Below, piece by piece: positions 19,083 to 26,766 of a DNA stretch of 64,000 nt. The stretch is from Rhodanobacteraceae bacterium (GTDB lineage: Bacteria > Pseudomonadota > Gammaproteobacteria > Xanthomonadales > SZUA-5): assembly GCA_024234055.1 (NCBI GenBank), contig JACKOW010000009.1, positions 1-64,000 of the forward strand, read 5' to 3'. The position numbers were made by a program, and so were the translations under genes. The first letter of the stretch is position 1, and each line of letters opens with the position of its first letter. The notes under the pieces were generated by a model. It was not told the origin of the DNA. It did not search any database and saw nothing but the letters and a program-made list of their open reading frames with translations.

Positions 19083-19316
19083 CGATAGATCCCCGGAAAA
19101 AGTTGGCGGTCGTCCGGACGGACGATCCGCGCCGCGGGCATCCCCATGCGCCGTGGCGATGGGCATTTTCAGCCAAGGCTTGGCGAAGTCAACGAGCGCC
19201 AATGGTTACTGCAGAATCGATTTTCCGAGCGCTAAAATTGGTTGCCACGGTGACCATTTCTCGGCGCTCCGCATCAGAACGCCATCGGCAAAAAAGCAAG
19301 CGGCGCGGTGCGCCCC

Positions 19317-19709
19317 TCAAATGCCCTCTGGCGCAATATCGCGCAGCGGCAGCTGGGCATATTGAGCTGTGTAACTTTTCGTGTCCCAGACTTCAAACTC
19401 CGGTAGCCAGCGACCCACGGCATCGATGTCGATGGGGCACAGTCCAGGCTCGGGGCTCGGGCGGCGGCGTCCCAGCTGGGATTCGACCGCCCGCAGCCGT
19501 TCGCGCAGGCGCACCCGATCCAGTTTGCTGCGAATCACCACCGCCTGATTCAGATAGGCGGGCGCATCGGTGCTGCCGGCAGCGGGCGTCCAGTGGCGGC
19601 CTGAGCGCTGGATGACGCCAAACTGGCCATCGAGCAGGCGCATCGCTGCATCCAGCTGCTGTTCGGCGTCAACATTGCTGCCCAGCATCAGCAGGACCCG
19701 TGGCGACAT
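19317..19709 (-). CDS. folK: 2-amino-4-hydroxy-6-hydroxymethyldihydropteridine pyrophosphokinase-like FolK (short)
   Basis: HPPK transfers pyrophosphate to hydroxymethyldihydropterin in folate synthesis. The N-terminus RVLLMLGSNVDAEQQL is the HPPK start. YLNQAVVIRSKL, ESQLGRRRPS and the metal-binding CPIDIDAVG (equivalent to R.LDLDLL) are present, ending in LPLRDIAPEG. At 130 residues it is shorter than usual (about 160). An ATG at 19742 would overlap folB by 23 nt. The chosen ATG lies 11 nt after the folB stop. Position directly after folB supports the assignment. Confidence 0.82.
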   Translation of the reverse strand: MSPRVLLMLGSNVDAEQQLDAAMRLLDGQFGVIQRSGRHWTPAAGSTDAPAYLNQAVVIRSKLDRVRLRERLRAVESQLGRRRPSPEPGLCPIDIDAVGRWLPEFEVWDTKSYTAQYAQLPLRDIAPEGI

Positions 19710-19719
19710 CTCGCTCAGG

Positions 19720-20121
19720 CTAGTCGTTGTATCGGTCTTCATCTGCCTGGGCCTGCTCCAGGGCGTCGCGATCCATGTCGACGCGCACCGCGATCTCCGC
19801 GGGCAGCAGCCCGGCAATCGATTTCCAGGCGGTCAGGCTGACGCTGCGCAGCGGAAATCGCCGCATCAGATGCCCGCCGAGTTCGTGGGTGAAGCGCTCC
19901 AGCAGTTCGTGCTGATGACGACGGCCAAAATCGCGTACCTGGGCGCAGACCTCGTCGTAGTCGACGGTATCGACCAGGGCATCGCTGCGTGCCGCCCGAC
20001 GCCCGTCCAGCCGCAGTTCCAGATCCAGCTTCAGCGCCTGCGGCGCCTGTTTTTCGTGCTCATAGACGCCGATCACGGTGTCCACGCGCAGATTCTTGAT
20101 CAATATCGTGGTCAGGCTCAT
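19720..20121 (-). CDS. folB: Dihydroneopterin aldolase FolB
   Basis: FolB converts 7,8-dihydroneopterin to 6-hydroxymethyl-7,8-dihydropterin and glycolaldehyde. The family pattern appears: IKNLRVDTVIGVYEHEKQAPQ at the start, the DTVDYDEVCAQV segment in the middle and a late FPLRSVSLTAWKS. The protein has 133 residues. Its ATG overlaps the tsaD stop (ATGA), so tsaD-folB-folK form one operon. The usual PxA.... glutamate/lysine-rich end is less conserved here. Confidence 0.9.
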   Translation of the reverse strand: MSLTTILIKNLRVDTVIGVYEHEKQAPQALKLDLELRLDGRRAARSDALVDTVDYDEVCAQVRDFGRRHQHELLERFTHELGGHLMRRFPLRSVSLTAWKSIAGLLPAEIAVRVDMDRDALEQAQADEDRYND

Positions 20122-21137
20122 GAGTTAGCTACAGGCGGTGACAGGGTGGAGAGGTCGCGCCTGGGTGTGGCGCGGATGCAGGCGTCCTCGCGTTCGCCCG
20201 CGACCAGGCGCAGTGCACCGGCGAGCGCGATCATGGCGCCGTTGTCGGTGCAGAACAGCGGCCGCGGAAAATGCACGCTGGCGCCGCGCTCGCCGAGCTC
20301 GGCCTGAAGTCGCTGGCGCAGTCGCTGATTGGCGCCAACGCCACCGGCGACCACCAGTCGATCACGCCCGGTCTCATCCAGCGCCCGCAGGCATTTCCAG
20401 ATCAGGGTATCGACCACGGCCTCTTCAAAGCCTCGGGCGATATCGGCGTATTGCTCTGGCTCGCTGCGCTTGGCGGCCAACATGACCTGGGTCTTCAGGC
20501 CGCTGAAGCTGAAATCCAGTGTCGGTCGATCGGTCAAGGGTCGTGCGAACCTGAAAGCTTTGGGATCGCCGTCCTCGGCCAGCCTGGCCAACGCCGGGCC
20601 GCCCGGATATCCGAGGCCCAGCAGCTTGGCGGTCTTGTCGAAGGCCTCGCCGGCAGCGTCGTCCAGGGTATCGCCCAACTGTCGATACTGGCCGACGCCG
20701 GCGACATCCATCAGCAGGCTGTGCCCGCCCGAGACGATCAGCGCGACGAAGGGAAAGGCCGGTGCCGGCTCCTCCAGCAGCGGCGCCAGCAGATGCCCTT
20801 CCAGGTGATGCACGCCCAGCGCCGGGATATCGAGTGTCCAGGCCAGCGTCTTGGCCAGGGTGGCGCCGGTGAGTAGCGCGCCGATCAGGCCGGGGCCTTC
20901 GGTGTAGGCGATGCCGTCGAGATCGCGCCGTGTCAGTTTCGCTTCCGTCAGCACCTGGTCGATCAGCGGCAGCAGTCGCAGGATGTGATCACGGGATGCC
21001 AGTTCGGGAACCACGCCGCCGTAGTCCTGATGCAGCGCGGCCTGCGTGTGCAGTGCGTGCGCCAGCAAGCCATGGTTGGTGTCGTAGACCGCAATGCCGG
21101 TCTCGTCACAGCTGGTTTCTATCCCCAATACACGCAT
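20118..21137 (-). CDS. tsaD: tRNA N6-adenosine threonylcarbamoyltransferase TsaD
   Basis: TsaD transfers the threonylcarbamoyl group to A37 of ANN-decoding tRNAs, together with TsaB and TsaE. The N-terminus MRVLGIETSCDETGIAVYD is diagnostic. The metal ligands His111 and His115 lie in HHLEGH. FVALIVSGGHSLLM, GEAFDKTAKLLGLGYPGGP and VAGGVGANQRLR follow. Length is 339 residues, as in the family. It is divergent from rpsU, the common gammaproteobacterial arrangement. Confidence 0.97.
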   Translation of the reverse strand: MRVLGIETSCDETGIAVYDTNHGLLAHALHTQAALHQDYGGVVPELASRDHILRLLPLIDQVLTEAKLTRRDLDGIAYTEGPGLIGALLTGATLAKTLAWTLDIPALGVHHLEGHLLAPLLEEPAPAFPFVALIVSGGHSLLMDVAGVGQYRQLGDTLDDAAGEAFDKTAKLLGLGYPGGPALARLAEDGDPKAFRFARPLTDRPTLDFSFSGLKTQVMLAAKRSEPEQYADIARGFEEAVVDTLIWKCLRALDETGRDRLVVAGGVGANQRLRQRLQAELGERGASVHFPRPLFCTDNGAMIALAGALRLVAGEREDACIRATPRRDLSTLSPPVANS

Positions 21138-21220
21138 GCTTTGATCGTTCAGCCAAGTTCGGGTTATGATTGTGGGCTCGCTAGGCGCCGAGCGCCAGCC
21201 AGTACCACTACGGAGTGTCC

Positions 21221-21436
21221 ATGCCCAACGTTAAAGTCCGCGAAAACGAACCCTTTGAGTTTGCCCTGCGCCGCTTCAAGCGCTCGTGCGAGAAGGCCGG
21301 TGTGTTGAGTGAAGTCCGCCGCCGCGAGTTCTACGAAAAGCCGACCCAGGAGCGCAAGCGCAAGCTCGCCGCCGCGGTCAAGCGTAACCTGCGTCGCGTC
21401 TCGCGCGATGTGACGAAGCGTCAGCGGATGTATTGA
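21221..21436 (+). CDS. rpsU: 30S ribosomal protein S21
   Basis: The 71-residue basic protein begins MPNVKVRENEPFEFALRRFK and continues with RSCEKAGVLSEVRRREFYEK, ending in VTKRQRMY. This is the standard gammaproteobacterial S21. It helps the small subunit select mRNA at initiation. A rho-independent terminator follows at about 50 bp. It is divergent from tsaD. Confidence 0.98.
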   Translation: MPNVKVRENEPFEFALRRFKRSCEKAGVLSEVRRREFYEKPTQERKRKLAAAVKRNLRRVSRDVTKRQRMY

Positions 21437-21486
21437 TGTCTGCTGGCAGGCGCCCATCGCCTGCCGCGAATCAGGATACTCCGAAT

Positions 21487-21518
21487 GCCGCCGACGGGAT
21501 GCCCGTCGGTGGCTTTTT
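21487..21518 (+). terminator. Terminator after rpsU
   Basis: GCCGCCGACGGG pairs with CCCGTCGGTGGC around an ATG loop and is followed by TTTTT. It is 50 bp downstream of the rpsU stop. Confidence 0.85.
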
Positions 21519-21558
21519 GCGTTTGTGGTGGGTCGAGAAGCGCCGGCTTCGTCCACCT

Positions 21559-21632
21559 GTAGGAGCGCCCTTGCGGCGCGACCACCGCTGCGGACCTGCG
21601 CCTTGCCGGTCGCGACGCGAGGTCGCTCCTAC
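21559..21632. repeat. REP-like inverted repeat (TGTAGGAGCG...CGCTCCTAC)
   Basis: The arms TGTAGGAGCGCCCTTGCGGC and ...GGTCGCTCCTAC form an imperfect palindrome. It is followed by the 'CCCGTGGGCAGTGTCGGGC' repeat (about 21650-21700). Similar pairs lie at 28883-28961 and 43108-43187. Confidence 0.75.
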
Positions 21633-21754
21633 GGGCAACTTGTGGTTCACGGCCCGTGGGCAGTGTCGGGCCGAAACAGGTGGCTCGCAACGACGCATCA
21701 AGGATATTCAATCGGCGACACATAAATGACTGACTGCTAGGAGAGAGAACCGAC

Positions 21755-22213
21755 ATGAGCCTCAAAGCCCGATTGATGGATGACGTCAAGGCCGCGATGA
21801 AGGGCGGCGACAAGGAGCGTCTGGCGACGCTGCGACTGATCACTTCGGCGATCAAGCAGGTCGAGATCGACAGCCGTGCCGAAGGCGAGCGTCTGGAACT
21901 GGGTGATGCCGAGGTGCTGGCCGTGCTCGAGAAGATGCTGAAGCAGCGCCGCGATTCGATCCAGCAGTTCGAGGCCGCCGGGCGCCAGGATCTGGCCGAC
22001 AAGGAGAAGGCGGAGGTCGTCGTCATCGACGAATACATGCCGGCGCGGCTGTCCGACGCCGATCTCGACGCCCTGATCCGCGAAGCGATGACCGAAACCG
22101 GCGCCACCACGGCCCGCGACATGGGCAAGGTCATGGCGGCGATGAAGGCCAAGGCCGCCGGCCGCGCCGACATGCAGCTGGTCAGCGCGCGGGTCAAGGC
22201 CTTGCTGGGCTGA
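21755..22213 (+). CDS. yqeY: GatB/YqeY domain-containing protein
   Basis: A 152-residue member of the YqeY family, related to the tail domain of the GatB amidotransferase subunit. The pattern MSLKARLMDDVKAAMKGGDKERLATLRLI, the KQRRDSIQQFEAAGRQDLADKE helix pair and DMGKVMAAMKAKAAGRADMQLVS are characteristic. The function is not established; tRNA-dependent amidation or tRNA binding is the family guess. A GGAGAGAGA ribosome binding site precedes the ATG. It is normally found between rpsU and dnaG. Here accA follows instead. Confidence 0.93.
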   Translation: MSLKARLMDDVKAAMKGGDKERLATLRLITSAIKQVEIDSRAEGERLELGDAEVLAVLEKMLKQRRDSIQQFEAAGRQDLADKEKAEVVVIDEYMPARLSDADLDALIREAMTETGATTARDMGKVMAAMKAKAAGRADMQLVSARVKALLG

Positions 22214-22669
22214 CAATCGTTGCTGGTTGCTGGTTGCTGGTCGTCAGAAAGCTGGTGTCGGTGCTTGGTGTTGGTGTCGGAAAGAGCCGTAGCTCCGACG
22301 TGCTGCAAGGCTGCGTGCCAACTGTGGGAGCGGACTCTGTCCGCGACGGCTTGCCGGCACCCGCATTTCCCAAGAGCGCCGGGGGTCCGCTGCGCGGCAC
22401 CCTCGGCCTATGTCGGAGTCAGACAGGTTCATGGGCCTGGGGGCTGTATTTGGCCGATACCGCTTGCTCGCAGCGATACCCGCTCCTGGCTCTTGTAGGT
22501 CCAGACAAGTCTGGACCTACAAGAGCTCGAAGCCCTTAGCCTTTCCCGAGTCCCGAGTCCCGAGTCCCGAGTCCCGAGTCCCGAGTCCCGAACCCACCGT
22601 ACGCCCCCGTCCAGACGCCCCGGCGTGCCTCGGTGTTATCCTGTCCAGCTCACTGAAGCCCTCCTGCCG
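22214..22669. repeat. Gap with REP-like half-site, 28-bp palindrome and (CCCGAGT)6
   Basis: TGTGGGAGCGGACTCTGTCC (from about 22323) is a single REP-like arm. At 22494-22521 lies a perfect 28-bp palindrome with core GTCCAGACAAGTCTGGAC. Then follow the linker AGAGCTCGAAGCCCTTAGCC and six CCCGAGT heptads (22545-22586). The tract ends about 80 bp before the accA start, so accA promoter sequences should lie between them. No other gene is supported. Confidence 0.82.
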
Positions 22670-23629
22670 ATGAATCCAGCCTTCCTCGACTTCGAACAGC
22701 CGATCGCCGAACTGGAAGCCAAGATCCAGGAATTGCGTTACGCCAGTCAGGGCAACGCAATGAACATCGAGGAGGAGATCGGCAAGCTCAAGGACAAGTG
22801 CCGGGCCAAGACCCAGGCCATCTTTGCCAATCTCTCGCCCTGGCAGATCGCGCAGCTGGCGCGTCATCCGCTGCGTCCGCACACGCTCGACTATCTGCCG
22901 CTGGTCTTCGACGAGTTCCACGAGCTCAAGGGTGACCGGCACTACGCCGATGACCCGGCCATCATTGGTGGTCTGGCCCGTATCGGTGGCCGGCCGGTGA
23001 TGTTCATCGGCCAGGAAAAGGGCCGCGACACCAAGGAAAAGGTGCGCCGCAACTTCGGTATGCCTCGGCCTGAAGGCTATCGCAAGGCCCAGCGCCTGCT
23101 GCAGATGGCCGAGCGCTTCGGCCTGCCGGTGCTGACCTTCATCGACACCATGGGCGCCTATCCCGGCGTCGGCGCCGAGGAACGTGGCCAGTCCGAGGCC
23201 ATCGCCAAGAGCCTGGAGATCATGTCGGATCTGCGGGTGCCGATCATCTGCACGGTCATCGGCGAAGGCGGTTCCGGCGGCGCGCTGGCCATTGGCGTGG
23301 GCGATCGCACGCTGATGCTGGAGTACGCCATCTACTCGGTGATCTCGCCCGAAGGTTGCGCCTCGATCCTGTGGAAGAGTTCCGATCGCGCCCGCGAAGC
23401 GGCTGACGCCCTGGGCATCACTTCCACGCGTCTGCTGCAACTGGGACTGGTCGATCAGGTGATCGACGAGCCGCTGGGCGGCGCCCACCGCGACACGGCG
23501 GCGATGGCAGCAACATTGAAGGATCATCTGTTGCGCCAACTCGACGGCCTGGAGCGCATCGAGGCCGGCAGCCTGGTGGAAGCCCGCTACCGGCGTTTGC
23601 GCGGCTATGGCTCGCAGCGCGCCGAATAG
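22670..23629 (+). CDS. accA: Acetyl-CoA carboxylase carboxyltransferase subunit alpha
   Basis: AccA with AccD transfers carboxyl from biotin to acetyl-CoA, the first step of fatty-acid synthesis. MNPAFLDFEQPIAELEAKI at the start, HYADDPAIIGGLARIGGRPV, FGMPRPEGYRKAQRLL, TFIDTMGAYPGVGAEERGQ and GEGGSGGALAIGVGD are near-invariant AccA blocks. Length is 319 residues, identical to E. coli. tilS follows after 33 bp in the same direction, as in many gammaproteobacteria. Confidence 0.98.
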   Translation: MNPAFLDFEQPIAELEAKIQELRYASQGNAMNIEEEIGKLKDKCRAKTQAIFANLSPWQIAQLARHPLRPHTLDYLPLVFDEFHELKGDRHYADDPAIIGGLARIGGRPVMFIGQEKGRDTKEKVRRNFGMPRPEGYRKAQRLLQMAERFGLPVLTFIDTMGAYPGVGAEERGQSEAIAKSLEIMSDLRVPIICTVIGEGGSGGALAIGVGDRTLMLEYAIYSVISPEGCASILWKSSDRAREAADALGITSTRLLQLGLVDQVIDEPLGGAHRDTAAMAATLKDHLLRQLDGLERIEAGSLVEARYRRLRGYGSQRAE

Positions 23630-23662
23630 TCTCCGTCGTTCTCGCCGTCCAGGCGCCGTGCC

Positions 23663-24994
23663 TTGACCGCCACTGGCACGGATACCGTTGCGGCATTGAT
23701 CCATGCCATCGAGCAGTCACTGCTGCCCTTGCCGAAGGCGCCGGTCTGGATTGCCCTGAGTGGCGGCATGGATTCCTCGACGCTGCTGGCCTGCGCTGCG
23801 CGAAGCGCACTGGCGCGGGCGCGCGGCTTGAGCGCCGTGCACGTCCATCACGGTCTGCATCCCGACGCCGATCTTTGGGCTGATCAGGTACAGGAGCAGG
23901 CGCTCGCCTTGGAAGTGCCCTGCGAGGTCCACCGTGTGCAAGTCGATCCGCGCGGACAGGGTCTGGAGGCCGCGGCCCGGGAAGCGCGTCATGCGGTCTT
24001 TGCACAGGTGTTGAGCGCCGATGCTGTCTTGCTGCTGGCGCACCACCGCGAGGATCAGGCTGAAACCCTGCTGCTGCGCATGCTGCGCGGCACCTCCGTC
24101 GATGGCCTGGGGGCCATGCGTGCGCTGCGGGCCTGCGGTCATGGCTGGCTGGCGCGACCGTGGCTGACCCACGCCCGTCAGCAGTTGCAGCTTGCCGCCG
24201 AAGCGTTGGGTCTGCGCTGGATCGAAGATCCGGCCAACCACGATCTGCGCCACGACCGATCCTTCCTGCGGCAGAGTGTCTGGCCGCTGCTGGACGGCCG
24301 CTTTCCGGCGCTGGCCGAGCGGCTGACTCGATTGGCTCGGCATGCGGCCTCGGCCAGCGACGAGCTTGAGGCCAGCGCTGAGGCGGTGCTTGAATCGCAC
24401 GCCGAATGGAGCGAACGACGGCTGCGCATCAGCCCGCTGCTGGATCTGGGCGAGGCACTGTTCGGGGCCACGCTGCGCCGTTTCGCCCGGCAGCTGCAGG
24501 TGGCGCCGCCCGGATTCCACGAGTTGCAGCGCCTGCGCCAGGAGGTGCTGCTGGCTCAGATCGACGCGAGCCCGATCCTGCGCTGGCAGGGCCATGAGTT
24601 CCGCCGCTTCCGCGATGACCTCTACTTGCTGCGGCAATCGGACACGCTCGCCGCGCCTGCCGTCGAACTGGAATGGTCCGTCGGTGCCAGCCGTCTGGAT
24701 TTGCCCGCCGACCTCGGCAGGCTGTTGCTGCTGGATCCGCAGGATCGCGAGGCAGCGGCACCGACCGCCGCACAGGTGCGCTGGCGTCGCGGCGGCGAGC
24801 GCCTGCGCCCGGCTGGCAAGCCACACCGCCGCGATCTGCGACTGCTGTTCCAGGAACTCGGGGTACCGCCCTGGCAGCGCGAGCGCGTGCCCTTGCTGTT
24901 CGAAGGCAAGGAGCTGCTGGCGGCCGTCGGACTGGTCGAAAGCGCCAGACTGGCCGCGTTGTGGCCCGGACTGCGGGTACGCTGGGAGCAGTGA
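23663..24994 (+). CDS. tilS: tRNA(Ile)-lysidine synthetase TilS
   Basis: TilS converts C34 of the CAU-anticodon tRNA-Ile to lysidine. The PP-loop ATPase motif SGGMDSS is at residues 33-39, with HVHHGLHPDADLWA and LLAHHREDQAETLLLRMLRGTSVDGL following. The C-terminal domain contains RRGGERLRPAGKPHRRDLRLLFQELGVPPW, the conserved TilS-C segment. The best start is a TTG. Length is 443 residues. The repeat array begins soon after its stop. Confidence 0.96.
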   Translation: MTATGTDTVAALIHAIEQSLLPLPKAPVWIALSGGMDSSTLLACAARSALARARGLSAVHVHHGLHPDADLWADQVQEQALALEVPCEVHRVQVDPRGQGLEAAAREARHAVFAQVLSADAVLLLAHHREDQAETLLLRMLRGTSVDGLGAMRALRACGHGWLARPWLTHARQQLQLAAEALGLRWIEDPANHDLRHDRSFLRQSVWPLLDGRFPALAERLTRLARHAASASDELEASAEAVLESHAEWSERRLRISPLLDLGEALFGATLRRFARQLQVAPPGFHELQRLRQEVLLAQIDASPILRWQGHEFRRFRDDLYLLRQSDTLAAPAVELEWSVGASRLDLPADLGRLLLLDPQDREAAAPTAAQVRWRRGGERLRPAGKPHRRDLRLLFQELGVPPWQRERVPLLFEGKELLAAVGLVESARLAALWPGLRVRWEQ

Positions 24995-25011
24995 CGCGGC
25001 CGCGTGCGGTC

Positions 25012-25045
25012 TTTGTAGGTCCGGACTTGTCTGGACGCTTTCTCG
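25012..25045 (+). repeat. Palindrome copy after tilS
   Basis: TTGTAGGTCCGGACTTGTCT followed by GGACGCTTT is a single copy of the GTCCAGACTTGTCTGGAC palindrome family with one substitution and no heptad tract. Confidence 0.7.
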
Positions 25046-25070
25046 GCAACCTGCCGCGTCCGCGGCCGTT

Positions 25071-25430
25071 GTAGTGCCGAGCCTGCCCGGCAGGGTGTGC
25101 GGCTCTTTGGATCAAGGGCAAGAAGCACAAGCAAAGCAGAAGCAGCGGAGCAAGCTCCGCTCTACCAGAGCTGCGGTGTACGAGGCTGTTGTAGTGCCGA
25201 GCTTGCTCGGCAGGGTGTGCGGGTCTCTGGATCAAGAGCAGAAGGCACAAGCAAAGCAGAAGCAGCGGAGCAAGCTCCGGTCTACCAGAGCTGCGGTGTA
25301 CGAGGCTGTTGTAGTGCCGAGCTTGCTCGGCAGGGGTTGCGGCTCTTTGGATCAAGGGCAAGAAGCACAAGCAAAGCAGAAGCAGCGGAGCAAGCTCCGC
25401 TCTACGAGAGCTGCGGTGTACGAGGCTGTT
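25071..25430. repeat. Three perfect-register 120-bp tandem repeats
   Basis: Three units of exactly 120 bp (starting 25071, 25191 and 25311) differ by only a few substitutions. Each unit contains two short palindromes, GCCGAGC(T)TGCTCGGC near its start and GGAGCAAGCTCC near its middle, separated by an A-rich linker (AAGAAGCACAAGCAAAGCAG). The period is a multiple of three, so long open frames run through the array on both strands, but there is no start site or family match. The region to 25529 holds no other feature. Confidence 0.9.
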
Positions 25431-25529
25431 ACCGAGCTTGCGGGACTGCATCCCCAGAACGCAAGCCCAGCGAGAGCAGCGGAGATCTTCACAAGCAATT
25501 GCGACCATCGAACCTTGGAGATCTTCGCA

Positions 25530-25809
25530 ATGGGCAAGTGGATCGTCGTCATCATCGCCGTCGCGGTTGCCGTGTGGTGGTTCACCCGCGACCCGGTGGA
25601 GGTGGCCTATCCAGAAGTGTCTGCGGCAGGTCAGCGCCGAGATGGACAAATCGGCCTCTGGCGGCAGCAGTGATCTGGAAAAGGCCATGGCTGATGCCGT
25701 CAAGGGCGTCGGCAAGGCCATGGGCACGGCAGGCTGTGAGGCCATGCGGGCGGCCTGCAAGGACAATCGCGACGGGGCCTTGTGCAAGGCGGCGCTGGCG
25801 CAGTTCTGA
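25530..25809 (+). pseudogene. Small membrane-anchored protein, frameshifted
   Basis: An ATG with a GGAG ribosome binding site opens MGKWIVVIIAVAVAVWWFT, one TM helix, then RDPVEVAYPE. The sensible continuation CLRQVSAEMDKSASGGSSDL...CKAALAQF lies in the next frame. One extra base around 25616-25620 separates them. The combined product would be about 92 residues with a small cysteine-containing soluble domain (four Cys). It could be a real indel, an assembly error, or slippage. No family recognised. Confidence 0.6.
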
Positions 25810-25827
25810 TCGGCCAGCCCCGGGATC

Positions 25828-26634
25828 TCAGCCCCGACTCAATCGATAGACGAGCAGGCCGGCGACCACCAGCAGCCAGAGTGCGAAGATCTGCTTGAGG
25901 CGTGCCACCGGCAGCCGGTGGGCCAGCGCGGCGCCGAGCGGGGCGGTCAGGATGCTGAGCGAAGCGATCGCCAGCGCCAGCTTCAGGTCGACCAGACCGA
26001 TGGCCCAGCGTGACAGCGCCGCCGGGGTGTCGGCAAAGCAGTAGCCGACGGTGCCGGCCAGCGCGATCGGAAAACCGGCGGCTGCCGAAGTGCCGATGGC
26101 CTTGCGCAGCGGCGCTCCCAGGCGGTAGAGCAGCGGCACCGTCAGCGAGCCGCCGCCGATGCCCACTGCGGCCGATACTGCGCCGATCACCAGCCCGCCC
26201 GGCGCAAGCCAGGCGCTGGGCATCGGCCGCTCGGGCAGGGTTGCCAGCTGTTCGGCTCGCGGCCGCGCGATCTGCCAGGCGGCCAGCAGACAGAAACTGG
26301 CGACAAACACCGTCAGTGAGCTGCGCGAGATGCCGGCAACCACCAGCGCGCCGCCGCCGCTGCCGAGGATCAGCCCCGGTGTCAGCCAGGCCAGTGCCCG
26401 GGCGTCGACGCCGCCGCGCCGATGGTGCGCCCAGGCGCTGGCAGCGGCGGTAACACTGATGCTGGCCAGCGAGGTGGCGATGGCCGCATGCAGAGCCACG
26501 TCGGCCGGAATCCCGGTCGCTGGCAGCCAGAAGGCCAATGCCGGCACCACGATCAGGCCGCCGCCGATGCCGAGCAGACCGGCCATCACGCCGGCCACTG
26601 CGCCAATCGCCATCAAGATCAGGGTTTCGATCAT
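25828..26634 (-). CDS. TauE/SafE (TSUP) family sulfite/anion permease
   Basis: A 268-residue protein with about eight hydrophobic helices in two homologous halves. Each half contains a glycine-rich motif: AGLLGIGGGLIVVPAL near the N-terminus and SAAVGIGGGSLTVPLL near the middle. These repeats define the TSUP family, which exports or imports sulfite, sulfoacetate or related organic anions. The actual substrate cannot be inferred. It stands alone, divergent from slt. Confidence 0.9.
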   Translation of the reverse strand: MIETLILMAIGAVAGVMAGLLGIGGGLIVVPALAFWLPATGIPADVALHAAIATSLASISVTAAASAWAHHRRGGVDARALAWLTPGLILGSGGGALVVAGISRSSLTVFVASFCLLAAWQIARPRAEQLATLPERPMPSAWLAPGGLVIGAVSAAVGIGGGSLTVPLLYRLGAPLRKAIGTSAAAGFPIALAGTVGYCFADTPAALSRWAIGLVDLKLALAIASLSILTAPLGAALAHRLPVARLKQIFALWLLVVAGLLVYRLSRG

Positions 26635-26766
26635 CGTGATGCGCGCCTTTGTTCAGCTCAAGTCTCAGGAATGGCTTGCAAGTGCTTGTAGACTGGTAGC
26701 GGTCTACGATGCGATCTCGCCGCATGGCCTGCATGCCATCGGCTTCATGCCCTCTGGAGTGGTCTC

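Noticed and set aside
25069..25437. Protein encoded by the 120-bp tandem array
   Set aside because: Frames are open on both strands only because the period is divisible by three; no ribosome binding site or compositional sign of coding.
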